In this document: piece by piece, positions 49,330 to 56,029 of the stretch
How positions within the stretch are numbered: position 1 is the first letter of the stretch
Layout of the letters: every line of letters begins with the position of its first letter
Origin: Hyphomicrobiales bacterium
GTDB taxonomy: Bacteria > Pseudomonadota > Alphaproteobacteria > Rhodospirillales > JACKKN01
Assembly (NCBI GenBank): GCA_024236415.1
Contig: JACKKN010000020.1
Coordinates: 1-56,029, forward strand
Direction of reading: 5' to 3'
DNA length: 56,029 nt
Notes under the pieces: model-generated
Database searches by the model: none
Seen by the model: only the letters and a program-made list of their open reading frames with translations
What the model was told of the DNA's origin: nothing
Translations under genes and position numbers: made by a program

Positions 49330-50112
49330 ATGGAATTCCAAGACCTGCTGTACGAAGTCCGCGGCGGCGCCGCCTGGATCACCATCAACCGCCCGGACAA
49401 GTACAACGCCTTCCGCGGCCAGACCGTGGAGGAGCTGATCCAGGCCTTCTCCAAGGCCGGCTGGGACACCTCCATCGGCGCCATCGTCCTGGCCGGGGCC
49501 GGCGACAAGGCCTTCTGCACCGGCGGCGACCAGTCGGCCCACGAGGGCCACTACGACGGCCGCGGCACCATCGGCCTGCCGGTGGAGGAGCTGCACACCG
49601 TGATCCGCGACGTGCCCAAGCCGGTGATCGCCCGGGTGCAGGGCTTCGCCATCGGCGGCGGCAACGTGCTGTGCACCCTGTGCGACCTGACCATCGCGTC
49701 CGAGAAGGCCCAGTTCGGCCAGGTCGGGCCCAAGGTCGGCTCGGTGGACCCGGGCTTCGGCACCGCCTACCTGTCGCACCTGGTGGGCGAGAAGAAGGCG
49801 CGCGAGATCTGGTACATGTGCCGCCGCTACACCGCCCAGCAGGCCCTGGAGATGGGCCTGATCAACGCCGTGGTGCCCCACGACGAGCTGGACGCCGAGG
49901 TCGAGCGCTGGGTCGCCGAGATCATGGAAAAGAGCCCCACGGCCATCGCCATCGCCAAGCGGTCCTTCAACGCCGACACCGACCACATCCGCGGCATCGG
50001 CAGCCTGGGCCTGCAGGCCCTGGCCCTCTACTACGGCACCGAGGAGTCCAAGGAGGGGGTGAACGCCTTCCTGGAGAAGCGCAAGCCGGACTTCCGCAAG
50101 TTCGCCAAGTAG
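49330..50112 (+). CDS. badI: 2-ketocyclohexanecarboxyl-CoA hydrolase
   Basis: This crotonase-fold enzyme of 260 residues opens the ring of 2-ketocyclohexanecarboxyl-CoA to pimelyl-CoA. Signatures very close to R. palustris BadI are GAGDKAFCTGGDQSAHEG, YDGRGTIGLP, ARVQGFAIGGGN and QVGPKVGSVDPGFGTAYL. The oxyanion-hole regions (FCTGGD, GGGNVL) are intact. The protein keeps the same length as the reference. It is downstream of badH in one transcript. badK, aliA and aliB are not in the window, so upstream steps must be encoded elsewhere. Confidence 0.9.
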   Translation: MEFQDLLYEVRGGAAWITINRPDKYNAFRGQTVEELIQAFSKAGWDTSIGAIVLAGAGDKAFCTGGDQSAHEGHYDGRGTIGLPVEELHTVIRDVPKPVIARVQGFAIGGGNVLCTLCDLTIASEKAQFGQVGPKVGSVDPGFGTAYLSHLVGEKKAREIWYMCRRYTAQQALEMGLINAVVPHDELDAEVERWVAEIMEKSPTAIAIAKRSFNADTDHIRGIGSLGLQALALYYGTEESKEGVNAFLEKRKPDFRKFAK

Positions 50113-50124
50113 CGCGCCGGCCCC

Positions 50125-50688
50125 TCAGCAGCGGGGCGACAGGGCCCGGGCGACGATGCGGTCGTCGCGGGAGAACAGGTAGCGGCGCAGCCAGCGCAGG
50201 TCCTCGGGCACGTCTTCGCGGTACATGGCGCCCTGGGAGCGGGCCCAGGCGATGGTCTCCAGGGCCTCGGTGTTCAGGTGCATGGTGGTGCTGACCTCCT
50301 GGCCGTTCAGCACCACCCGCTCCGCCGCCGGCAGCCGGGTTGTGTCGCGGTTCATTTCCTCGACCGGCCAGGCGAAGGCGAGCACGGCGTCGGCGAACTC
50401 GGCGCGACGGTCGGCGTCGCAGACATCCTGGCGCAGACGGTCGCCGGCCCGGACCACGTCCTGGCGCAGGCGGCCCAGGCGCGGGTCCTCGCGGACCAGG
50501 GGCTGGCGGCCGGAGGTGTCCAGCCCGACCAGGCGCGCCGCCACGCGCTCGAACGGGGGATTGTCTTCCGGCCCGCTGGCGGTGGTCAGGCCGATGTCGT
50601 CGGACAGGGAGTCGTCCAGGGGCCAGGGCACCTCGATCAGGACCCAGGTGCAGATTACGTACACCGCCACGAAACCCAGATAGCGCAT
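50125..50688 (-). CDS. Membrane-anchored protein of unknown function
   Basis: This is a 187-residue protein. One N-terminal hydrophobic helix (YLGFVAVYVICTWVLIEVP) is followed by a soluble, charged region rich in Arg, Asp and Leu, with helices (RLRQDVVRAGDRLRQDV). No known domain is recognised. The C-terminus ends ARALSPRC. ATG 50688 opens the helix with weak AGGGA upstream; ATG 50712 would add eight polar residues. The gene is convergent with badI, whose stop is 12 bp away. Confidence 0.55.
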   Translation of the reverse strand: MRYLGFVAVYVICTWVLIEVPWPLDDSLSDDIGLTTASGPEDNPPFERVAARLVGLDTSGRQPLVREDPRLGRLRQDVVRAGDRLRQDVCDADRRAEFADAVLAFAWPVEEMNRDTTRLPAAERVVLNGQEVSTTMHLNTEALETIAWARSQGAMYREDVPEDLRWLRRYLFSRDDRIVARALSPRC

Positions 50689-51066
50689 GCCTGTTTCCCT
50701 TTCTGGCTCCATTCCTGGCAACGGGCGCCGTTCTGGCGCCCGGGTCGGGTTCAGCGCGGGGGCGCGCCCCAATCCCGGACGACCCTTGGGGCCGTCCGCG
50801 ACATGACGTCACGGACCGGCGATGCCGGTTGCGGCAAGACTGGCGGCGGACATTTTCGCGTCAAATCGACCCCCTCGCGGACGCGACGATGGATACCCGG
50901 CGGCAATCCTGCCGCTCAATTGTTTCAACCGGATTACCGGCAAGGGCTTCGTCGCCCCTGATTCTCAACCAAAAAGCCCGTTTCCGCCAGCGCCATGGTG
51001 GAAGGCTGACCGGCGCCGCCAACGGGGCTATGATCGGCGCAAACACCGACCCGGGGAGGAACACAC
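50689..51066. other. Divergent intergenic region, unknown membrane protein / acyl-CoA ligase
   Basis: This is a 378-bp gap. It holds the predicted ligase promoter at 51006-51034 (separate entry). The part at 50700-50980 shows only short scattered GC-rich repeats and an AT-richer patch near 50910-50985, which may carry the promoter of the minus-strand gene. No RNA gene or repeat is evident. Confidence 0.4.
51006..51034 (+). promoter_or_regulatory. Predicted promoter of the acyl-CoA ligase gene
   Basis: CTGACC (51006-51011; four of six) and TATGAT (51029-51034; five of six) are separated by exactly 17 bp. Transcription would begin near 51041, 26 bases before the GTG start, with GGGGAGGA as ribosome site. 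Confidence 0.5.
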
Positions 51067-53001
51067 GTGTCCGATTTCGTCTGGCGACCCGACGCCGCCA
51101 TGCGCCAGCGCGCCAACCTGACCGCCTTCATGGCCGCCAACGGCGTCGCCGACTATGCCGACCTGACGGCCCGCGCCGACGCCGATCCGGACTGGTTCTG
51201 GGACCGGGTGATCGCCTTCTACGACTACCGCTTCTACCGCCCCTATGACCGGGTCTGCGACGACAGCGCCGGTAAGCCCTGGATCCGCTGGTGCCTGGGC
51301 GGCACCACCAACGTGGTGCTGAACGCGCTGGACCGCCGCCGCGGTACGGACGGTTACGGCCGCCTGGCCCTGAGCTGGGAGGGCGAGGACGGGACCCGCC
51401 TGTCCTGGACCTATGCGGACGTGGACCGCGAAACCTGCCGCGCCGCCGCCGGCCTGCGCCGCCTGAGCCTGGGTCCGGGCGACGTCATCGCCATGCACCT
51501 GCCCAACGTGCCCGAGGCCATGGTCACCCTGCTGGCCATCGCCAAGGTGGGCGGCATCGCCCTGCCCCTGTTCTCGGGCTTCGGCGCCGAGGCCGTGGCC
51601 ACGCGGCTGCAGATCGCCGGCGCCAAGGCCGTCGTCACCGTGGACGGCTCGCCCCGGCGCGGCCGCGTCGTCGCCGCCAAGCCGGTGGTGGATGAGGCGG
51701 CGCGCCAGGTCGATACCCTCCGCCACGTCATCGTCGTGCACCGCGCCGAGGTCGACATCGCCTGGACCGAGGGCCGCGACGTGTGGTGGCACGACCTGGC
51801 CCCGGACCACGACGGCGACGAGCCGACCGCCGAGGTGCCGGCGGACTCCCCCTTCCTGCTGATGTTCACCTCGGGCACCACGGGCAAGCCCAAGGGGGTG
51901 GTGCACACCCACGTGGGGTTCCCGGTCAAGGGCTGTCTGGACATGGGCCTGTGCATGGACTTCAAGGCCAGCGACCGGATCATGTGGATGTCGGACATGG
52001 GCTGGGCCGTGGGGCCGCTGCTGGTCTACGGCAGCCTGGTCATGGGCGGCACCGTGGTGCTGGTGGAAGGCGCCCCCAACTACCCCGAGCCCGACCGCAT
52101 GTGGCGCCTGGTGGCCGACCACCGGGTCAGCTTCCTGGGGGTGGCGCCGACCATCGTCCGCACCCTGATGCCCAACGGACCGGAACAGCTTGCGGGTCAC
52201 GACCTGTCCTGCCTGCGGGTGTTCACCTCCACCGGCGAGCCCTGGACGCCGGACGCCTGGATGTGGCTGTTCGAGCATGTGGGCAGGGGCCGCGTGCCGC
52301 TGATCAACTTCTCGGGCGGGACCGAGATGATCGGCATCCTGTCCAGCACCGTGCTGCACCCCATGAAGCCCTGTTCCTTCACCGGTCCCATCCCCGGCAC
52401 CGGTGCCGACATCGTGGACGCCGACGGCAACTCCCTGCCCCCGGGCCAGGTCGGCGAACTGGTCATGCGCCAGGCCCCGCTGGGCCTGACCCAGGGCCTG
52501 TGGCACGACAACGAGCGGTACATGGAGACCTACTGGAACGTGGTCCCCGGCATGTGGGTCCACGGCGACTTCGCCTCGCGCGACGAGGACGGCCTTTGGT
52601 ACATCCACGGCCGGTCCGACGACACGCTGAAGATCGCCGGCAAGCGCACCGGCCCGGCCGAGATCGAATCCCTGCTGCTGGCCACCGGCGAGCTGGTGGA
52701 GGCCGCCGTGATCGGCCTGCCCGACCCGGTCAAGGGCCAGGCCCTGGTCTGCGTCTGCGTCCCCCGCGGCGCGGCGGACGAGGCGCTGGCGCAACGGCTG
52801 GGCGAGGCCGTGGTGGCCGGCCTGGGCGTCCCCTACCGGCCGCAGCGGATCGTGTTCGTCGCCGACCTGCCCAAGACCCGCAACATGAAGATCATGCGCC
52901 GGGTGGTGCGCGCCGTGTTCGGCGGCGACGACCCGGGCGACCTGAGTTCGCTGGTCAACCCCGAGGCCGTCACCGACCTGGCGGCACGGTTCAAGGGGTA
53001 A
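51067..53001 (+). CDS. AMP-forming acyl-CoA ligase, acetyl-CoA-synthetase-like
   Basis: This is a 644-residue adenylate-forming enzyme with an N-terminal ACAS-type cap (FWDRVIAFYDYRFYRPY). The P-loop is TSGTTGKPKG (residues 268-277). FTSTGEPWTP, INFSGGTEMIG and WVHGDFASRDEDGLWYIHGRSDDTLKIAGKR are the usual core motifs. The C-terminal catalytic Lys lies in KTRNMKIMRR, where most relatives have SGK. The substrate could be a short, branched or cyclic acid. Position near badHI hints at cyclohexanecarboxylate activation, but this is inference. The start is GTG 51067. It overlaps the convergent GNAT gene by 11 bp. Confidence 0.85.
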   Translation: MSDFVWRPDAAMRQRANLTAFMAANGVADYADLTARADADPDWFWDRVIAFYDYRFYRPYDRVCDDSAGKPWIRWCLGGTTNVVLNALDRRRGTDGYGRLALSWEGEDGTRLSWTYADVDRETCRAAAGLRRLSLGPGDVIAMHLPNVPEAMVTLLAIAKVGGIALPLFSGFGAEAVATRLQIAGAKAVVTVDGSPRRGRVVAAKPVVDEAARQVDTLRHVIVVHRAEVDIAWTEGRDVWWHDLAPDHDGDEPTAEVPADSPFLLMFTSGTTGKPKGVVHTHVGFPVKGCLDMGLCMDFKASDRIMWMSDMGWAVGPLLVYGSLVMGGTVVLVEGAPNYPEPDRMWRLVADHRVSFLGVAPTIVRTLMPNGPEQLAGHDLSCLRVFTSTGEPWTPDAWMWLFEHVGRGRVPLINFSGGTEMIGILSSTVLHPMKPCSFTGPIPGTGADIVDADGNSLPPGQVGELVMRQAPLGLTQGLWHDNERYMETYWNVVPGMWVHGDFASRDEDGLWYIHGRSDDTLKIAGKRTGPAEIESLLLATGELVEAAVIGLPDPVKGQALVCVCVPRGAADEALAQRLGEAVVAGLGVPYRPQRIVFVADLPKTRNMKIMRRVVRAVFGGDDPGDLSSLVNPEAVTDLAARFKG

Positions 53002-53689
53002 GGCCGGCGCGCAGGGCGTCGAGGGCGCGGACCTGCCGGCCCTCGGCGTCGAAGTTGACCGGGTCGAGCCAGGCCTCCAGGGCCGCCTTGACGGTGGGCC
53101 AGTCGTCGTCGGTCATGGCGTACCAGGCCGTGTCGCGGCTGCGCCCCTTGTAGACCATGTGCTTGCGGAACAGGCCCTCGTAGCGGAAGCCCAGCCGCTC
53201 GGCGGCCCGGCGCGAGGGGGCGTTCAGGGCATCGCATTTCCATTCGTAGCGGCGGTAGCCCAGGTCCTCGAACACGTACCGGGCCATCAGGTACATGGCC
53301 TCGGTGGAGAGCGGCGTGCGCATCACCGCCGGCCCGTACCAAATGGAGCCCACCTCGCAGGTGGCCCACTGCGGCACCACCCGCAGCAGGCCGACCATGC
53401 CCTGGGCACGGCCGGTGGCGGCGTCGACCACCGCGTATTCCACCGGGTCCTCGCCGCCGGCCTGGGGCGCCAGCCAGGCCATGAACGCATCGCGCCCGGC
53501 GAAGGGGCCGAAGAACATGTAGGTCCACATGGCCGGGTCGGCGCCGGCGATGGCCTCGAACAGGTCGGGGCCGTGGCGCGGCGGGTCCAGGGGCTCGACC
53601 CGGGCGTGGCGGCCGGCCAGGGTCACCGGCCCGGGCCGGCGTTCGGCGATGGGGGCCACGGGCGGGCCAATGGGCAAGTCGTCAGCCAC
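52991..53689 (-). CDS. GNAT-family N-acetyltransferase (RimJ/RimL type)
   Basis: This is a 232-residue acetyltransferase. The core reads VTLAGRHARVEPLDPPRHG at the start, then VGLLRVVPQWATCEVGSIWYGP, an acetyl-CoA region near RTPLSTEAMYLMARYVFEDLGYRRYEWKC, and NAPSRRAAERLGFRYEGLFRKHM. That order matches RimJ/RimL-like enzymes that acetylate proteins or small amines. The start is GTG 53689, which overlaps the rimO stop by 8 bp, so it is probably co-transcribed with rimO. The target is unknown. Confidence 0.83.
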   Translation of the reverse strand: MADDLPIGPPVAPIAERRPGPVTLAGRHARVEPLDPPRHGPDLFEAIAGADPAMWTYMFFGPFAGRDAFMAWLAPQAGGEDPVEYAVVDAATGRAQGMVGLLRVVPQWATCEVGSIWYGPAVMRTPLSTEAMYLMARYVFEDLGYRRYEWKCDALNAPSRRAAERLGFRYEGLFRKHMVYKGRSRDTAWYAMTDDDWPTVKAALEAWLDPVNFDAEGRQVRALDALRAGLTP

Positions 53690-55004
53690 CGCGCACCCTC
53701 CCCCACAGGTCGAACTCGTCGGACTCCTCGATCACCGCCGTCACCAGGTCGCCGGCCACCAGGTCCGTGGCGCCCGGCAGGTGGACCACGCCGTCGATCT
53801 CGGGCGCGTCGGCGGGGGAGCGGCCGGTGGCCCCCTCCCCGTCCACCTCGTCGACCAGCACCGGCACCTCGCGTCCGACCCAGCGGGCCAGGCGGCGTTC
53901 GCTGACGGCGCGCTGCAGGTCCATCAGCCGCTCCCACCGCTCCTGCTTCTCGTCCTCGTCGACGGGCTCGGCCAGGTCGTTGGCCGGGGCCCCGGCCACG
54001 GGCTCGTACTGGAAGCAGCCGACCCGGTCCAGCTCGGCGGCGTCGAGCCAGTCCAGCAGGTCCTCGAACTCGGCCTCGGTCTCGCCGGGGAAGCCGACGA
54101 TGAAGGTGGAGCGGATGGTCAGGTCCGGGCAATCGGCGCGCCAGGCGGCGATGCGGTCCAGGGTCTTCTCCTGGTGGGCCGGCCGGCGCATGGCCTTCAG
54201 CACGCGCGGATTGGCGTGCTGGAACGGAATGTCCAGGTACGGCAGCACCCGGCCCTGGGCCATCAGCGGGATCACCTCGTCCACATGGGGATAGGGATAG
54301 ACGTAGTGCAGGCGCACCCAGACCCCCAGCTCGCCCAGGGCCGCGCACAGGTCGGTCATGTGGGCGCGCACCGGGCGTCCGCGCCAGGGGTCGGCGGCGT
54401 GTTTCAGGTCGACCCCGTAGGCGCTTGTGTCCTGGGAGATGACCAGCAGCTCGCGCACCCCGGCCTCGACCAGGGCCTCGGCCTCGGCCATCACCTCGCC
54501 GGCCGGGCGGCTGACCAGGTCGCCGCGCAGGTGCGGGATGATGCAGAAGGTGCAGCGGTGGTTGCAGCCCTCGGAAATCTTCAGATAGGCGTAATGGCGC
54601 GGGGTCAGGCGCAGCCCGGCCGCCGGCACCAGGTCGAGGAACGGGTCGTGGGCCGGCGGCGCCGCCTGGTGCACGGCGGCCACCACCGCCTCGTACTGGT
54701 GCGGCCCGGTCACCGACAGGACGTCGGGGTGGGCGCCGCGGATGGCGCCCTCGTCCATGCCCATGCAGCCGGTGACGATGACGCGGCCGTTGCGGGCCAT
54801 GGCCTCGCCGATGGCCTCCAGGGACTCGGCCCGGGCGCTGTCCAGGAAGCCGCAGGTGTTGACCACCACCACGTCGGCGGCCTCGTGGGTGTCGGCCACG
54901 TCGTAGCCCTCGGCGCGCAGCTTGGTCAGGATGCGCTCGGAATCCACCAGGGCCTTGGGGCAGCCCAGGCTGACGAAACCGACCTTGGCGGGGGAGCGTT
55001 GCAT
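53682..55004 (-). CDS. rimO: Ribosomal protein S12 methylthiotransferase
   Basis: RimO adds a methylthio group to Asp89 of ribosomal protein S12 using radical SAM chemistry. The 440-residue protein has the UPF0004 domain (VGFVSLGCPKALVDSE, VNTCGFLDSARAES, VTGCMG) with three cysteines for one cluster, the radical SAM motif SEGCNHRCTFCIIP, the RRPAHQEKTLDRI region, and a C-terminal TRAM domain (EVPVLVDEVDGEG to DLWGRV). The order and length are standard. The ATG at 55004 gives the usual MQRSPAKVGFVSLGC start. It is upstream of the GNAT gene on the same strand. Confidence 0.95.
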   Translation of the reverse strand: MQRSPAKVGFVSLGCPKALVDSERILTKLRAEGYDVADTHEAADVVVVNTCGFLDSARAESLEAIGEAMARNGRVIVTGCMGMDEGAIRGAHPDVLSVTGPHQYEAVVAAVHQAAPPAHDPFLDLVPAAGLRLTPRHYAYLKISEGCNHRCTFCIIPHLRGDLVSRPAGEVMAEAEALVEAGVRELLVISQDTSAYGVDLKHAADPWRGRPVRAHMTDLCAALGELGVWVRLHYVYPYPHVDEVIPLMAQGRVLPYLDIPFQHANPRVLKAMRRPAHQEKTLDRIAAWRADCPDLTIRSTFIVGFPGETEAEFEDLLDWLDAAELDRVGCFQYEPVAGAPANDLAEPVDEDEKQERWERLMDLQRAVSERRLARWVGREVPVLVDEVDGEGATGRSPADAPEIDGVVHLPGATDLVAGDLVTAVIEESDEFDLWGRVRGG

Positions 55005-55067
55005 GGCGCCTTCATAATGCGCGCGGCCCAGGGACGCCAGCGAATGTTGGCGGGTGCCGCGGAACGG

Positions 55068-55559
55068 CTACCGGGCGGCGGCCAGCAGGTCCAGGATCTC
55101 GCGCCGGTTCTTCTTCTCGGCCAACTCGCCGGCGGTCATGCCCTGGCTGTCGGCCTTGCGCGGGTCGGCGCCGGCGGCCAGCAGCAGCCGGACCGCCTCG
55201 GCGCTGCCCTTGGCCACGGCCCAGATCAGGGCCGTGCCGCCGTTGCCGTCGGCGGCGTTGGGGTCGGCGCCCTTGGCCAGGAAGGCGGCGACGGTGGCGC
55301 CGTAGCCCTTCTTCGCCGCCTCGATCAGGTTGGCGTCGTCGCCCTTGCGGCGGTCGAAGGAGCCGTAGCCCACGTACAGCAGCTCGCCGCCCTCCACCTT
55401 CTGCACCGCCGGCTTGTAGGGTGCCGCCGCCGTGTCCACCACGTGGGTGCCGTCGCCGAAGGCCACGGCCGCGGTCTCGGCGCCCTGGGGGTAGTCGAAG
55501 CCGCACAGGTTCTCCCCGTCGGGCGGCACGACGACGTAGCGGCGGGTGATGGCGGGCAT
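55068..55559 (-). CDS. Ankyrin-repeat protein
   Basis: This is a 163-residue cytosolic protein. After an N-terminal region of about 70 residues of beta character (YVVVPPDGENLCGFDYPQG), three ankyrin repeats are visible: DANLIEAAKKGYGATVAAFLAKGADPN, GTALIWAVAKGSAEAVRLLLAAGADPR and GMTAGELAEKKNRREILDLL. These are protein-binding modules; the partner is unknown. ATG 55559 has the GGAGG ribosome site close upstream. It lies between rimO and sat on the same strand, following a strong terminator. Confidence 0.85.
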   Translation of the reverse strand: MPAITRRYVVVPPDGENLCGFDYPQGAETAAVAFGDGTHVVDTAAAPYKPAVQKVEGGELLYVGYGSFDRRKGDDANLIEAAKKGYGATVAAFLAKGADPNAADGNGGTALIWAVAKGSAEAVRLLLAAGADPRKADSQGMTAGELAEKKNRREILDLLAAAR

Positions 55560-55585
55560 GGGTCCTCCACGGCGGTTGGCAACGG

Positions 55586-55610
55586 AAAAGGGGAGCCCGG
55601 CGGGCTCCCC
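55586..55610 (-). terminator. Rho-independent terminator of sat
   Basis: A 9-bp perfect stem (GGGGAGCCC with GGGCTCCCC) and a 3-base loop, followed on the minus strand by TTTT. It lies 52 bp downstream of the sat stop and just upstream of the ankyrin gene, so sat and the ankyrin gene are separate units. Confidence 0.82.
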
Positions 55611-55661
55611 TTGCCATGTGCGGTCGCCGCCGGCCCGTGTCAAGGCGCCGGCGGGCGGGAC

Positions 55662-56029
55662 CTATTCCGCCGCCTGGTTCAGGCTGGCGTAGTACTGCTG
55701 CAGGATCTTGACCACCTCGGGGCGCGAGAACTCGGGCGGGATGTCCTCGCCCGCCGACAGCATGCGCCGCTGTTCGGTGCCCGAGATGTTGATTTGGAAT
55801 TCCTTGCCGTGCGGACAGGTCTTGGCCGTGGCCATGCCCATGCACTTGGTGCAATAGAAGGTGATGTCGATCTTCAGCGGCCCGGTCTTCAGCGCCCCGT
55901 CCCACAGGGTGTCGAAGATGTGCTGGGCGTCGAACGGGCCGTAGTAGTCGCCCACGCCGGCATGGTCGCGGCCGACGATCAGGTGCGAGCAGCCGTAGTT
56001 CTGCCGGATCAGGGCGTGGATCAGGGCCT
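55662..56029 (-). CDS. sat: Sulfate adenylyltransferase (ATP sulfurylase), 3' part
   Basis: ATP sulfurylase makes APS and pyrophosphate from sulfate and ATP, or the reverse in sulfite oxidation. Only the last 122 residues are in the window; the gene continues off the right edge. The homo-oligomeric Sat signature VGRDHAGVGDYYGPFDAQ is visible across 55905-55980, followed by a Cys/His metal site CTKCMGMATAKTCPHGKEF and the ISGTEQRRML region. There is no APS-kinase domain at the C-terminus, so it is the stand-alone type used in assimilation or sulfur oxidation. A strong terminator follows. Confidence 0.93.
   Translation of the reverse strand, partial: ALIHALIRQNYGCSHLIVGRDHAGVGDYYGPFDAQHIFDTLWDGALKTGPLKIDITFYCTKCMGMATAKTCPHGKEFQINISGTEQRRMLSAGEDIPPEFSRPEVVKILQQYYASLNQAAE

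Noticed and set aside
1..56029. tRNA, rRNA, riboswitch, insertion sequence or prophage genes
   Set aside because: I read through for T-loop motifs, transposase-like proteins and phage genes and saw none; a computed tRNAscan or Rfam search could still find short RNAs.

Overview
The window is a gene-dense, GC-rich (roughly two-thirds by eye) bacterial chromosome segment. It most resembles an alphaproteobacterium of the Rhodospirillales kind. The evidence is an Alph_Pro_TM (TIGR02186-type) protein, Gram-negative envelope genes (RND pump, MtrB-type and other beta-barrels), BadH/BadI ring-cleavage enzymes close to those of Rhodopseudomonas, and a 2-aminoethylphosphonate (AEP) ABC transporter. I saw no rRNA, tRNA, CRISPR array, insertion sequence or prophage. 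Assignments come from reading translations and motifs; no database search was run.

Layout. 0-5 kb: housekeeping. This holds the 3' end of pyrC, plsY, a membrane-anchored methyltransferase, and the pyrK-pyrD pair of a class 1B dihydroorotate dehydrogenase, followed by a SnoaL-like gene and a small orphan ORF behind nested inverted repeats. 5-10 kb: an RND permease and its adaptor behind a PadR regulator with an AT-rich palindromic operator candidate. 10.3-13.6 kb: a Crp-like regulator, a copper pair (DUF2946 and PCuAC chaperone), and a TetR/peroxiredoxin-like operon. 13.6-28 kb: phosphonate and redox genes. A HAD phosphatase and a choline-dehydrogenase-like GMC enzyme are divergent from the AEP transporter (binding protein, ATPase, fused permease). 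Next come a decaheme cytochrome and MtrB/PioB porin pair, a rhodanese-hemerythrin pair, an SDR and a 34-bp tandem repeat. PhnW and PhnX, which degrade AEP to acetaldehyde and phosphate, follow and end in a strong terminator.

28-37 kb: sulfur and acyl-CoA functions. A persulfide-dioxygenase-like MBL enzyme is divergent from two tandemly duplicated TauE/SafE exporters, each preceded by the same 44-nt upstream element. A TIGR02186 protein and a universal stress protein follow, then MaoC, a CaiB-type CoA-transferase, a Tyr-less SDR and a third TauE/SafE. 37-39 kb: a small envelope cluster of unknown role (two probable lipoproteins and an OMP). 39.5-47.7 kb: a catabolic cassette with an LDH2-type dehydrogenase, a tctCBA-gntR operon, a divergent DUF3604 enzyme and an FCD-type GntR. 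47.8-53 kb: a badR-like MarR gene divergent from badH-badI, plus an AMP-forming acyl-CoA ligase. 53-56 kb: a GNAT enzyme, rimO, an ankyrin protein, and the 3' end of ATP sulfurylase (sat) running off the right edge.

The most distinctive features are the electron-conduit gene pair lying inside a phosphonate locus, the TauE/SafE duplication that kept its promoter-like element, and the DUF3604/TTT cassette whose substrate cannot be named from sequence.
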